Assembly (NCBI GenBank): GCA_009760855.2
Contig: WPIO01000043.1
Coordinates: 1,674,001-1,738,000 of the forward strand
Source: Cristatella mucedo
Taxonomy: Eukaryota; Bryozoa; Phylactolaemata; Cristatellidae
Length of the DNA: 64,000 nucleotides
Reading direction: 5' to 3'
Positions 23,628 through 36,328 of the stretch are shown here, piece by piece. A program made the position numbers and the translations under genes. How positions within the stretch are numbered: the stretch's first letter is position 1; every line of letters begins with the position of its first letter. Below the pieces are notes generated by a model. That model worked only from the letters and a program-made list of their open reading frames with translations, searched no databases and was not told the origin of the DNA.

Positions 23628-23739
23628 TTTCCATAGTTTCAGGTGGCCCCGTGCCTTTAAAAGACTTTCTTCCCCGGGTGCCTAAAAATGAAGGTGCTTC
23701 ATAAGCTCCCGGTAGAAGTGGCTGCTGATGCTGATACGA
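23628..23739 (-). CDS. Candidate internal exon of an unidentified minus-strand gene
   Basis: Acceptor CTCAAACGTATGTCAG and a good GTAAGA donor enclose 112 bases: 37 codons plus one base. The peptide starts SYQHQQPLLPGAYEAPSFLG, then a basic RGRKSFKGTG, then PPETME. Pro/Gln/Gly-rich, likely a disordered cytoplasmic or linker segment. Exit phase 1 joins 19934-20089 as AGC (Ser). The pyrimidine tract is weak, so the 5' boundary is uncertain. Confidence 0.4.
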
Positions 23740-24579
23740 CTGACATACGTTTGAGCACAGATCAGCGAGGCGCCATTGCCATACCAGCGAAAACGTCGTT
23801 AACCATAGCTTCCTCTGAGCGACCAATCATCACTCGCCTTGCTATGTACTGCGTCAAGTCGCGCTTTTGTCTTTGGCGCTCTTAATTTCGCCATATGAAA
23901 CAGTTCTAATAGTATTCATGCCATTTATAATGCATTTCCGTAGTTAAAAAGTAAACTGCGGCATTTTTATCTCCATAGTTTTATCCGTGCTTTGTCTGCT
24001 TGAAATGTTTTCTGTCTTGTGCACTTTTGCTTATGAAAGAGCCTGAGTTCCAGGTGGATCTCTGAAAATATTTTCAGCTCCGCAAGCGCATCCCAGCGAA
24101 CACCATATGCTATCAATTGATAAAACTAAACCAACGAAGAAGCACGCTTTAGAATAATGAGTATTGCCATGCAATTTTTAGCACTGAGTCGCGGGTTTTC
24201 CGTGCTGCAGGACGCTTCTCGCTATGCGAACCCGTAGTAGTTCAACGGAAACATGCAACTCCGTGTCACTGACTGGTCAGAGTGCACTGTACAACACGAT
24301 ATCCCTTTGGTGTGGACAGAGAGAGCTTTTTGAGCCCATCTCAGGAGGTTTGATTACTTGTCGCTCTTTTCATAGGTTATAGAGCCAATATATAGTACTT
24401 CACTTTAATATCTTATCGTGCATGATTTAGACCCTGTGCTAGTAAGTAATTTGTATGCCTGTTGGTTAGCTGGTCGAGTCGTTTACGTTAACCGTAGTAA
24501 AGTTCTTTCAAATGAGTCACTTGCCATATCCGCAGCAAGCTGTAAGCTGCACTTCAAAAGCCTAAACACTATTTTTCGT
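23740..24579. other. No recognised gene
   Basis: Unique, AT-rich; no supported frame. Confidence 0.3.
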
Positions 24580-24756
24580 ATGGAAAAGCTTCACAAAAAA
24601 GTAATTCCAAGACTTATCAAAGTAAGCTTGCTTGCAGTACTGTGCATTTTTATAGGCCACTCAACAAGCTTACCAGGGTATGCTTTAAGAAGCATCCCGG
24701 AACGCGTACTTCTTAAAACTGATCCTGATAAGCGTTTTAGAAGTGCGCATCTCTAG
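24580..24756 (+). CDS. Small ORF, possible signal-anchor/secreted peptide or first exon
   Basis: 58 codons from an ATG at 24580 to a TAG at 24756. A basic N-terminus (MEKLHKKVIPRLIK) precedes a hydrophobic segment (VSLLAVLCIFIGHSTSL), the pattern of a signal anchor or signal peptide, followed by a short basic tail. The frame is open upstream without another ATG. Could be a complete small protein, the first exon of a type II membrane enzyme, or chance. No family recognised. Confidence 0.25.
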   Translation: MEKLHKKVIPRLIKVSLLAVLCIFIGHSTSLPGYALRSIPERVLLKTDPDKRFRSAHL

Positions 24757-24939
24757 TGCGAGCCTGGGGCTAGTGCATTAGCTGTGCCGCCTGACAGGTT
24801 TTTATTATCTCGTCTGCAATCTCATCTGCAGAGCTCGTGCGAGACAGATTCTAAAGGCTAGCACAGACTGCGCTCAGCCACAAAAATCATCTTAATCCGG
24901 TTGGCCCCTATCCATGAAACCGGGCCCCGTAGAGAGCCT
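24757..24939. other. Nothing recognised
   Basis: Unique sequence before the GA repeat. Confidence 0.3.
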
Positions 24940-25066
24940 AGTCAGAGGGAGAGAGAGAGAGAGAGGGACGAGAGAAGAATAATGAAAGGGGATCAGAAAT
25001 TGGGAGACAGAGGGAGAGGGGATGGTGAAAGTGAGAAGAGCGAGTGGAGGGACAGTAGAGAGAGGA

Positions 25067-25099
<33 letters not shown>

Positions 25100-25202
25100 T
25101 GAGAGAGAGGGAGAGAGGGAGAGAAAGGGAATAAGATAAGAAAAGAGAGGAGGGAAGGAGAGAGAGAAAGAGAGGGAGAGAGAGAGAGAGAGAGAGAGAG
25201 CA
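24940..25202. repeat. (GA)n / GGGA purine-rich microsatellite
   Basis: Imperfect GAGAGA and GAGGGA tracts; minus-strand SLSLSP frames are artefacts. Confidence 0.95.
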
Positions 25203-25901
25203 ATGGAAGGAGAACCTAGTTTCAAAGGTTAAAATATGTCCTGGTCAACACCCACAGGGCTAAGTACGTTGAATGAGAAAATTCAACAATGTCGACAGTA
25301 ATGGCATGGTTTAATAGTAAAGATACAGAGTCTAATCATAAGCTGTTTGCATAGCAACCCAAATGAACTGAATCTCTACTGAAGTACTTTGCAGAGAATC
25401 GGTAGTCGAGGACTAAGGACATGCACGGTATCTGGCTTGCAAAAGCAAGAAAGTAACACGCTTAAGCTAGCATGCTAAAGCATAAATAAATAAATAAACA
25501 TAGCATAAGCAAACTCAGCGCTCACGGTTAGTAAGACACGTGGGTAGTAACTTTCGCTGAATCATGCTCAGGTACATACGGAAAGCTTGAAAGAAAAAAG
25601 ACAAGCTAACTAGGGCGGAGGGAAAGCTGGCGGGAATGATGCGTCATGAGCCGTTAGGGGGGAATCATATAGTCATAACGACTTTTCTTTGTAATTTTCC
25701 TCTCAATAGTAAAAAAGGTATAAATACAATCCGAAGCTCTGACGATTGAAATATGACCAAAAATTTCTAAGAAAATTCTTTTTTAGGACTTACTATTATT
25801 CTTAGGTTTCCACTAATAGTAGCGGTTTCCGTCGGAGCTCCGTGCTGCGTGGATAGTACGACGTCGTACGAGTGCGTCGTTCACGGGAAATCAGTCTGAA
25901 A
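25203..25901. other. No recognised gene
   Basis: Unique AT-rich sequence, with CATAAATAAATAAATAAACATA near 25480; could include the promoter of the candidate exon at 25902. Confidence 0.3.
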
Positions 25902-26054
25902 ATGTTTTTGTATTCAAGAAATATAAAGCGATTTAAACTTTTCATATGTGCCATTTTTACCTACATTTTTCTTAAGACAGAGCATTACCCTATCTGCGAG
26001 ATGCCGATGTATGACGGACATCGTGGGGCTTGTGTGGACGTTGTGTTTGCAAAG
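25902..26054 (+). CDS. Candidate first coding exon of a type II membrane protein
   Basis: ATG at 25902 opens 51 codons ending in AAG followed by a consensus donor GTAAGG (phase 0). The N-terminus is basic (MFLYSRNIKRFK) followed by a hydrophobic segment (LFICAIFTYIFL), a typical uncleaved signal anchor. Next comes a Cys-containing luminal start (YPICEMPMYDGHRGACVDV). This layout is common in Golgi glycosyltransferase first exons, but no catalytic part is visible and I found no convincing second exon downstream. Confidence 0.4.
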
Positions 26055-27215
26055 GTAAGGGTCCTGTAAGGTTGGGTTAGTCCTAAATGTCTGTATTTAT
26101 CATTCATTGAATTATCTGTGCAATGAATAGAGCTGGTGTACTAGTCTAGCTTGCCTTCATCGACTCCGAAAACACATACAGCCTGCGTTTTTAGTGGCCG
26201 GTGTGTTATATTGCGAACGTCATACCTCCGATAGCAGTGAACTGATCAACTTGTTATTTAGAATTTATAGTTGTGTGTCCTTACACATCCTTCCAGCAGT
26301 CTCTTGCGCATATCGGACCTGGGTAGATAGACTTAATTATTTTGATGAAGATCTGGCTTTTTGACTTTCAGCACCATTTTTCACCTTTCAACTCATACAT
26401 CTTGCAAGAGTCTCATGTAGACTAATAATGATCTGGACAACTTAAATTTAAAGAACGTGCTCATTGGTTTATGCTTCAAACTTTGCGACTGTTAGTCGAA
26501 TAGTTCTGGCTTTTTCATCATCATTTGTATGATTTTTCTTAATCCGTTGTCTTGTCCGAGTTTTTTCCGCAGTGGTATTCCGTACCTCGCAAATTTTGCA
26601 GCTCTGCCAACTGTGCTTTGCCAAATATCAGCGTGAAATTTTAAACATAAGCTAGGCTCTACTTGTGTAACGTAGAGCCTAGCTCATCTTAATTGTACCA
26701 TTGGCAAAAATGTCCTTCCACTAAATTTTGTGGACGTATTCTTACTTTGACACACCAACTCAATTTTCCTTTTCAAGATTTAACGACCTTGGAAAGTATC
26801 CTACATCTTTTGGGGGGTGGGGGTGGTTGGCATATGTCTATAGTCCATGGTATTCAATCTTAGATTTTGCAAGATTGCAAAGATTGGTGCTGACCTGTGA
26901 AAAAAGTGGCTTTGACTCGTATAGCTCACCTGGTGGTCAGCACTGCAGCTATCGTTACATGAAATAAAGATTGGAAACCACAACGTGTCAGATGCCTAGT
27001 AATCGCGAACAGCAGCTGAGCAAGCAGAGCTGAGCACAGAGCCCCCTTTCCCTCCCTCGTCCCCCCCCCGCCCGTTTAAGTTGCCCTTGTTGTTTTTGCC
27101 AATGTGCATGCCGACCATTCCACTATCGGGAGAGCTAAATTCCATAGGGATGGGGCTCTTGCCCCTCCTGCCCCTACTATTCCAAACTCATTGCCCCTAC
27201 TACTCCCCCCTATGG
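26055..27215. other. Intron/intergenic, no recognised gene
   Basis: AT-rich unique sequence. The frame at 26728-26967 lacks an ATG near its start and has no family match. Contains a perfect inverted repeat at 26650-26684. Confidence 0.3.
26650..26684. repeat. Perfect 13-bp inverted repeat
   Basis: AGCTAGGCTCTAC (26650-26662), nine-base loop, GTAGAGCCTAGCT (26672-26684). Could be a short hairpin in a transcript or the remnant of a fold-back element. Confidence 0.8.
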
Positions 27216-27618
27216 CAGAAGTCGGCAAGCTCATCGGACTACTTGACCATTTCCGGAGGTCAAGAAGGCAGAAGAGGCCAGATAAAAGCACCCCCACTCC
27301 GCTGCCCGGCAGCGGAGTGGGCGTGACCAGACGAAGAGACTAGCGATCGCAAAAGAGACATAGAGCGGCGCACGGCCATTATGGGTGTAGACATTTACCC
27401 CCGTCAGGTGCTTCTGCTTTGCACAAGCTCCTGACAAAAGAGTTCTAAAAAGAAATGCGGACCGCAGCTTGAGCTGCAGCCAGCAGTAACGAAGAGAGCG
27501 AAGCTGCCATCGTTCAATTAGGCCGGATTCAAAAGTAAACAACTAGGCGAGCCTTAGGCCCGACTAGAATACTAAGTAGGCCGTAACTGGCCTAAAGGCC
27601 GGAGTTTGCCAACCTCTG
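27216..27618. mobile_element. Non-autonomous hAT element (MITE-like)
   Basis: Left end CAGAAGTCGGCAAGCTCATCGG and right end, reverse complemented, CAGAGGTTGGCAAACTCCGG are imperfect terminal inverted repeats. They follow the CAGRGGTYGGCAAACT pattern known from many hAT families. Flanks CCCTATGG (27208-27215) and CCCTAAAG (27619-27626) match 6 of 8, consistent with an old 8-bp target-site duplication. No transposase inside. Subterminal GGCCTTTAGGCC-like repeats and a 14-bp palindrome are present. Overlapping frames on both strands are artefacts. Confidence 0.75.
27293..27321. repeat. Perfect 14-bp inverted repeat inside the hAT element
   Basis: CCCACTCCGCTGCC, one base, GGCAGCGGAGTGGG. Very stable potential hairpin. 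Confidence 0.9.
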
Positions 27619-27702
27619 CCCTAAAGGTATGCAATACAAATTAACGAATAGCTGCTTCAACTACCTTAGTAGTATATCGACACACGAGCTTTAGCGGCTT
27701 AC

Positions 27703-27875
27703 ATCCAGCACGTGACCGGCGAAAAAATATTTCCTTCTGCATGACTCTAAATGACGACATGACTGATAAAGTTCCCCTAAGCTAAGATTCTGGTAGATGT
27801 CGAGAACTACAAGCCGCTTGTAAATGCAATCTATGTATGAAATGCCAGTCGGCACTTCATCCCATGTTATTCCTG
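27703..27875 (-). CDS. Candidate internal exon of an unidentified minus-strand gene
   Basis: Minus-strand acceptor GTTACATACACAG, 173 bases open, donor GTAAGC. Two bases plus 57 codons: GITWDEVPTGISYIDCIY, then RLVVLDIYQNLSLGELYQSC, then a Cys/Arg-rich end KYFFAGHVLD. Exit phase 0 is compatible with 23628-23739. The peptide looks plausible but unfamiliar; support is weaker than for exons with consensus pyrimidine tracts. Confidence 0.3.
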
Positions 27876-28189
27876 CTGTGTATGTAACTAATTTACCCTC
27901 ACTCGTACCTGTGGTAATCCCAGCCCACGTAGGGGACAGAGGCTGCAAAGAGACAAAGACTAAATTGGTGTCCCAAGCGAATTAATTCCCTGATGTTTGT
28001 CCATTTACTCGAGCCTCGCGCCTGCTTTAATCCACTATGTCGCAAGTGGTTATTTAGTCATTATCAACCCGAAAGCTCTCCTTGAAAGCAGCTTGGTCTT
28101 GGGCCGGCTGGGCACGCGCTCTTTGCCGCGCCAATCTTCTTAGTCTCCCCATTCTCGTATTTAGAAATCATTCCGAGCGGCAGGCCGAA

Positions 28190-28460
28190 CGTATTGCCAG
28201 CACTCAGATGCTCTGGTTTCGACAATGTTGTCTGAGCAGGCTCTGATTTCGACAATGTTGTCTGAGCAGGCTCTGGTTTTGACAATGCTCTTCAGCTGAA
28301 GGTAGGCCAACTTGATAATAGAGTCAACATGGAATTGCAATGCTAAGTCGTGCTGGATTTGCATCTCCAGATTACGGGAGGAGGTCTCGAGAGTGATACT
28401 AAAGAAACCCACCGAGAGCGTTAAGCCCTCCAAATTAAGGGCTATAAATTGCAATGACGA
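28190..28460 (-). mobile_element. LINE family A remnant containing a 30-bp tandem repeat
   Basis: Minus-strand peptide SIIKLAYLQLKSIVKTRACSDN matches the family A block [22 protein letters not shown]. Within it a 30-bp unit (GCTCTGGTTTCGACAATGTTGTCTGAGCAG, about 28208-28290) occurs nearly three times, repeating the RACSDNIVE coding stretch. Confidence 0.65.
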
Positions 28461-29151
28461 TTATTCGCAGACAACTGTTTGTTTCGGTCAGATCTGTCTG
28501 CAGTCGTTCTTGTGGAATTCTTTCCAATTTGTTCACCGTAATAGTGGCTGCAATTCAACAGCAGGCCATTTTCGGCAAGCTTAAGATATCTGTTTGGCTG
28601 TCAATTCTGCAGCCTCATTGCATCTAGAGCCAGACGGAGTCTATGAAAAAAGCCAAAAGCTGTGCAAAATACTGGTGGGGTCTGCAAAGTGGAGTTCAGC
28701 TACTAAAACTAACGTTTAGCAGAAACCGGTAATCTTAAGAGTAAATATCCAAAAGCAATTCATTTCAATATAAAGAACACCCGGCATGTCATCAAAAAAA
28801 GAAAACGCTCATAAACGTCCGGTGCACATACAATTTAGAGTATTTCTTACCTATATTTGTTTAGTGGCGTTAGAGAGCATCTCAGTATAATAAGTGAAAT
28901 TTGCTAGCTTATTCTTTGGGATTGGCTGCGGCTATGCAACGCTGCATATTTGATGCAGCCAAGCCTAGCAGCCTCAAAATTTGTCACGCTCACGGCCAAT
29001 AGTGCCCTTGGCACGACTAGGCAATTTTCTTATTGGCTTCAACTCTTTTTAAATACCTTTCAGTCATTCTGCGGCCTGATTTATGTATGTAGCGGCGAGA
29101 AATTAAACCACGGAGTGCCAGAGAGAGATTTAAGTGAGAGACTGACCTAGT

Positions 29152-29154
<3 letters not shown>
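28461..29154. other. No recognised gene
   Basis: Unique sequence; no supported frame. Confidence 0.3.
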
Positions 29155-30300
<1,146 letters not shown>

Positions 30301-30586
30301 CGAGAGGAGCAGAGGAGGGACAGGCAGAGACGTTTTCTGAGTTTTTGAAGAGGTAGGTACTTTGGCGGAAGTGGCATCTGAACCAACCTAGGTTTGGAGC
30401 TCGGCCTCCGAGTGGCGAGGCTTGAAGTCATGAGATGGATGGAGTTCGGGCTAATTTAGTATTGGAGCGCCGAGCGCTTGGCCGGTGCGTACCCGGTCGT
30501 TTGCCTGCTAACTGCAGAGTTACAATTCGGTGCGGGAAATGCGTTTTTGGCCACAGCGTTTCTGGCGCTACCCTGCTTACCGTTGT
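30301..30586. other. No recognised gene
   Basis: Short unique stretch between microsatellites and LINE B. Confidence 0.3.
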
Positions 30587-33230
30587 GCATCTCCGTCTGT
30601 AACTCTACAAAGCCACACAGACTATGTGGGTGTTACGCAGGAGAGTTTTGTATAGCTCACTCACAGCCTAAACGGCTTTCAGTACGCATTTGGTAGCCAA
30701 CAGACTTCATCTCACGCAACAAGAGAAACTGGGAAGCATAGCAGAGTGAGGAGAGCAGTTGAGGTAGCTAGTAGCATGGAAGTAGCAGCTCAGGACCGCT
30801 GAAAAGGATGAGCCATAGTCGGAAGTAGGGGAGTAGTTGTCGTTGCGTAAGAATCGTGGAAGCAAGTTCCGCAGTCTAGAACCTGCAGAGCTAAAGCTTC
30901 TGTCGCCAACGATCTTTGAGATGAGGAATGGAAAAGCTAATTTATTGTCCGTACAGGACCTGGGGGCATAAAGAGGCTAGAACTGGCTCAGCACTTCAGC
31001 TATATATGGAGGAGCCAAGTCCTGGTGGGTCTTGTGGGTCAGTGTAAGAACTCTGCTCTGTATCCGTTAATCAACCGGCAGCCATCTTTTAACAAAGGAG
31101 CCGCTGATTAGACCTCAGGGAATTGAAAACTTGCCTTGCAGCCATATTAATAGCCATCTGCAGTGGCCTATTTAATTTTTTCAGTAGCTCAGTCACAAGA
31201 AAGTTACAATAATCTAGCCAAGACCAAACTAATGAGCTAGTTAAATTATTTGCAAGCAATCTTGGAAGACACTTCCTAATCTTAGAAAGGGATTGAGGGG
31301 GCCGAGAGCTAGCAGTGAAAGCAGTCTTCTTAAAGATGCTTTCAAAATTTAGGCATTTTTAAAAAACGACACCTAAATTTCGAGCACGTGGTGATGCTCT
31401 CACAACAGCATCACTTATTAGAAGAGCAAAGTCTTCTAGTGCAGCCACACGCTTGGGGCGTCTTAAAAGTTCCGATTAATTGTCCTTTAGTTTAAGGAAA
31501 TTTTCCGACATCCAGGATCGATTGTTTGCAAAGTAAGCATTTAGCTTATCATTCGCTGCTGCAGATCCTTACAGTTTCAATACAAATAGAAATGAGTATC
31601 GCCAGCGTAAAAGTGATATCCTACTCCATGGACCCAATTTTAATTTCCCAGAGGTTGAGTATAAATATAGCACAGCAACGAATCTAGGACTGACCGTTGT
31701 GGGACAGCACATGTGGCTGTTCTAGTGGATTAGACCTGACTCCACATGACCGCAACGGATTGAAAAAGATCGGACGAGCAAGAACTGAACCACGACAGAG
31801 CCTCGTCTGCCAGACCGCTCGTTGTTCTCAATCTTTCAAGAAGGATATCGTGGTACATATTTGATGGTATCAGGTCAGTGACATTCCCGTGATCGTTGCA
31901 GCATAGACGGTCATTGGTTACAGCTAGGAGACAGTTTCAGTAGAGTGGTGTCACTTGAATCCCGACTGAAATTTCTCGGACATGTTATTCTTTCCAATGT
32001 GTGCTACAAGCTGCTTAGCGAAATCTTTCCAATAATATTTAGAACAAAAGAAAATGGGAAACTCGGCGATAGTTTGCTAGAACCTCTAAATCAAATTCCA
32101 GGCTTGCGAAGTTTTAGTCTATCAATGGCACCTGAAGGACTTGGGTGCAATCCGTTATCCAGGGTAGCATCAACAATCTCAGTTATGATTGGGCTTGGAT
32201 TTTCTGCCAGTGAAGACCATGGGGATGGTATTGTGTCGTCAGGAGGTGAGCTATTTTAACAAATGTTAATAAGGACACAATATCACCCGCAGAAACTTCG
32301 GAAACTCTCTTTAAAATGCCACAGGTTGCAATTAAAAAATACTTTAGTTGAAGGGAGCTTTATGGAAGCACGAATGCGTGTAATTTTTTCACTAAAGAAG
32401 GCTAAAACATTTTCAGCCAACCAGGTAATATCTGGAGAGTGATACATCTTAAAATTGCCATGCAAATGGTTTACGTTCTTATAAATCTGTTTTTGGTCCG
32501 ACTGGCAGGACTTCAGTTTTCGAGTGACAAGAAGCTCTGACTTTTCTAAGCTTCCGCGTGTATGCAAAGTAATTCTTTGAAATTAAATCGATCACAATTG
32601 CGCCCAATCTTCTTAAAGCGTCGTTCAAGCCTTCACTTTACACTGCCCGTCTTTTAAGGTTACGTTGTAAATTTGAAGATAAACCCTGTGACTCTGTGCG
32701 CACACAGAATGTACGAGTGAATGGTCAATAAGTTTTCCAGACAGTCAAGGGATGAGCGGACCTGGCTGCTGCAATGATTGTCAACGTGACTATTAAAGTC
32801 TCGTGCAATCCATAACGGCGTATCGTGCACAAATATTTTGCTGGGGAACTCCTAAAATTCCTTCATAAACAAGGTTAGACAGCCAGGAGGATGGAGGTCG
32901 GTAGATCGCAACAGCGAGAGGCATGGTTTTTGACGAGGACCTGATATTAACTGATTCAAAAGATGGTTAATGAGGAAAGCCGCGGGTATTATAGCCCAAC
33001 GATTCACGAACTATAATAGCAACCCTGCCATCCAGCTTTTCAGACCGCATAGACTGGAAGAATGAGAACCCGGGGTGGTCTCTGGTACGCATCCGTCGGA
33101 GCAGTGTGTCATCCGCGTCTCGGTCAGCCGAAATGCATCTAGCTTCTCCTGGACAGTCGGATCGAGGATAAAGTAAACTCTTGGTTTTTCTTGCTGAGAT
33201 TTAACAGGCGGGATTTAGGAAGCCGTCCCA
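30587..33230 (-). mobile_element. LINE family B, long antisense copy, heavily degraded
   Basis: Same antisense landmarks as the copy at 6023-9150 in the same order: the 3' end CATCTCCGTCTGTAACTCTAC at 30587, the thumb region (30900-31300), RT palm (31400-32000), linker (32200-32640) and endonuclease end (32700-33200). The frame is broken everywhere. Confidence 0.85.
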
Positions 33231-33520
33231 ATAACTTCGTGTTGCCGATTACGTGGCTTGTGTGCTAGGCGGAATGAAGTCGGCCCGGTAAACGCCGGGC
33301 CTGAGAATTCAAACGAAACCAGTGTCTTCTGATGGCCAACTTTTCACAACAAGCTGATACACGCGAGTGAGCTACTACCACAGCGAGTGCTGACCAGCCA
33401 TTTAGACCTACAGGTCGTAGTTTGATATGCCAGCGGTTGATAGAGCCAACGCAGGATGTAGAGAAGTTCTTACTGACCCTTCGGAGAAGGTATTGAATAG
33501 TGGCGACATCGCACCTTATG

Positions 33521-33717
<197 letters not shown>

Positions 33718-33995
33718 ATAGCATATATACTGTAGCATAGCTGTGTTAATTTAGTTGAGTTGAGTTATTTACAGACTTCAGCTACAATAATTTTGAAACC
33801 CGTGAATGCGTCAGTCCCCTTCCGGTGCTCTGCCGGTATACCGTGCAAAGTAATGCTGTAGTTTGGTTAAAACGCACGCGGCCACATCGGAGCGCCGAAA
33901 GCGGCAGCTTATTGCGGGCGGGTCGGTAGCGGCTACTCGCCGGCACTAGCGTTTAGCGCGGCGCGAACCTATCTCACTGCGTTTCAACTATCAAA

Positions 33996-34136
33996 ATGCC
34001 AAGACGAGGGTATGACGACCCTCCCGCATGCCTGCAATCGCTAGCTATGGTCCCGACCCCGAAGCCGGACCACTGCGGAATAAAAAGATATGATTGGCTA
34101 ACAAAGCAACTGGAGAAACGCATCTGCACCAAATAA
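33996..34136 (+). CDS. Small hypothetical ORF (46 codons)
   Basis: ATG in context TATCAAAATGCC, TAA at 34136. Begins MPRRGYDDPPACLQSLAM and ends with a basic, Trp-containing stretch (RYDWLTKQLEKRICTK). It follows a GC-rich segment. Unknown; could be chance. Confidence 0.2.
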   Translation: MPRRGYDDPPACLQSLAMVPTPKPDHCGIKRYDWLTKQLEKRICTK

Positions 34137-34383
34137 GTTACACTTGGCCGTTAATCGCACACGTGTTCCAGCTCTCGTATGCTCGCAATACAATCTCTCG
34201 CTTGATCTACTAAAGCTGCAGCCCTAAGCTCTATAAGTGATCTTACTTTTACTCTCTCTCATTTGAACTCCTGAACTTGGGCGTAGTTGTTATTCTCTCG
34301 GACCCAAATCTTGGTGTTCTTTCTTAGGTTTTATTCATTTTGTTAATTCGCCCCAAATTTTTGTTTATTCGCTCCAAACCCGC

Positions 34384-34500
34384 GGCTGGTGGCATGCCTG
34401 CACCTGCCTACCGGTCTAGCTCGGTAGATAATATAGCATAGAGGACTGACGGCATTCTTGCGCCTGCCCGCCAGCCTAGTGCTTCGGTTAATTCAGTGTA
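34384..34500. repeat. Diverged tandem duplication, ~58-bp unit
   Basis: GGTGGCATGCCTGCACCTGCCTACCGGTCTAG...GGTAGATAAT and GACGGCATTCTTGCGCCTGCCCGCCAGCCTAG...CGGTTAATT align over their whole length with about 70% identity by eye. Confidence 0.6.
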
Positions 34501-35487
34501 TTAGTCGGTCCACATTCTGGCAGCGTCGTGTGCTCAAAGCTCCATTCTAAACTGAGTAGATCTCGTTGTCAGATTAACCTCTCTCTCCGCTCCCACTTAA
34601 CTAACGGGTCCACTTCCCAAATTCTACTTGGCTAGATTAGCGAGCTCTGCTTGGCCAGATCTGCCCTACAGGTTACTCAGAGTGCCATAGTTAAACCCAC
34701 TAAGGCAAGGGCTTGCATTGCGGCTAACCTGAGAGCTGCCCTTGTGGAATTTAAGCTCAACAATTTCCTTCAAGCTAAAGAGAACTATCTGAAAGTGCTG
34801 CTTGGCACATGGTTCAAATTAGGGCTGTCTGTCTTTGACTGTGCTTGTCTCTTAATTAATTAAAAAACTCGGATTAAGAGACGGAGGCTGTTGGCGTGTA
34901 GTCACCGGCAGGCTATAGCTCACGAAAAGGCGCCGGCTTGGTGCTACGTACTCCGAATACAAACTTGGGCTGAGAGCGACAATAAGTGATAAAGTGAGAC
35001 TCTTCGCACATATCTGCCGTATCCAGCAGTCGGCATGCGGACGTAAAGCGAAACAGCTAAATTTCCGTCTGGCGGCAGACCGCAGTAGCCGGCTGGCATT
35101 CTTGCGGCAACACTTTCAGCAGAGGCTGTTAAAAAGGGGGCGGAGACTGGTGGGCGGCGGGAGCGACCAGTCAATGCTAGTTGAAGCTCGTACCCGGATG
35201 TTCGTCATTCATGGAGCACTTACAGCCACCTATAAGGAGGACGAGTGAAGGCCTACCTACGCCAACGTTAGCTACAGTCGAAAGAAGGCAGTGCAATAGA
35301 GGTTCGGCCGGATAGCTAGAGGTGGGAGCGGCTGTGCAAATGTCGGCTGCGGTACGGCTGTAATTCAATGGTATGCCCGCATGGTCAACAGCCGTTGACC
35401 CCGACGAACGCGCACAAGCGACGACCTGTGGCGCGCGAGCGCCCTTGGCTGCGCTGGCTGCGCCGTCCTTCGCCAAAAAACAAAAGA

Positions 35488-35672
35488 TACCAACCGATTT
35501 AACAGCCTCTTTGTTTACAGCGGCTAAAGAGCCTGAAAGGCTATTCCCCGCCGCTTGCCGAGGCAATGCAGGATCGCCCTCCGCAGGATTCGAACGCACG
35601 ACCTCGGGAAGCAAGGTCGTGAAAAGCAACCGCCTTACGTAGTATGTCATAACAGCTCGCCAAATAGCTGTC
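35488..35672 (-). mobile_element. SINE family 2, minus orientation, diverged
   Basis: Antisense B box (GCAGGATTCGAACGC), ACGACCTCGGG...AAGGTCGTG and antisense tail ACCGATTTAACAGCCTC match the family. Confidence 0.75.
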
Positions 35673-35736
35673 GAGCCGCGTCCGCCGTTGGTGCAGACCG
35701 AGCTTCTGAGAAGCCGCGCGTTCGCTTCGTTGAGTC

Positions 35737-35922
35737 TCGAGCCGTGATGGCACACTAGGTAATGCGGTTGCTTTCACGACCTCAGTCCCGAGGTCGTGGG
35801 TTCGATTCCTGCAGTGGGTGATTCTTTATCACCGCTGCAAGCGGTGGTGATAGCCGTAGAGGCTGTTCTGTCGCTATACAAAAAGAGGCTGTTTAATCAG
35901 CTATGATTTTTTTCTCATCAGT
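35737..35922 (+). mobile_element. SINE family 2, plus orientation, best-preserved copy
   Basis: GAGCCGTGATGGCACACTAGGTAATGCGG (A box region) and GGTCGTGGGTTCGATTCCTGC (near-consensus pol III B box GGTTCGATTCC), then the body GATTCTTTATCACCGCTGCAAG and the tail GCTGTTTAATCAGCTATGATTTTTTT. Between the boxes, CACGACCTC..CCGAGGTCGTG forms a strong palindrome. Inverted relative to the copy 65 bases upstream. Confidence 0.88.
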
Positions 35923-36328
35923 GTCGCCCATGTCTCGCTAGCAACGTAACGGTAGAGCTAGGGAAATAAAATGCCGCTAAGTCATTGCCCGGCGTTGAAC
36001 CTAAAACGCGTGGAGTTCTATTGACTGACCGTCTCTTCCCTGCTGAAACGTCCATATGCCATGCTGGACAGCTGTTAGAAATGGCCCGGGCGGCCGTCTT
36101 ACAGGGGGAACCCAGGAATCGAGTATTTGAAGAAACATCTTACATTGAAACACTGCTATCTGTACAAACTTAGCAAGCTATAGGTGTGGTCTAAGGCATA
36201 TTTAAATGAATTCTGATTTTATCCGTCTCACAGAGGAGGTGCTTATCCAGACTTCGTGTATGTGTATGTAGAATTCACTGGGGTGCTTAGCCAGAGTCGT
36301 GCTATTTGCAGCCTGCTAAGTGCGCTCT
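35923..36328. other. No recognised gene
   Basis: A frame at 35985-36173 is open but unrecognised and not ATG-initiated in a convincing context. Confidence 0.3.

Larger units (their letters stand above)
33717..35487. other. No firmly recognised gene
   Basis: Moderately GC-rich. Contains a 46-codon ORF (33996-34136), a diverged tandem duplication (34384-34500) and a frame at 34651-34863 with a weak TPR-like stretch (ALVEFKLNNFLQAKENYLKV) but no ATG and no firm splice sites. Confidence 0.3.

Noticed and set aside
34651-34863. Possible TPR-like exon
   Set aside because: One helix-pair-like stretch only, no ATG, acceptor and donor not convincing.
35737-35830. Functional tRNA gene
   Set aside because: A and B boxes are present but no cloverleaf; the same sequence recurs with a non-tRNA body, so it is a SINE.
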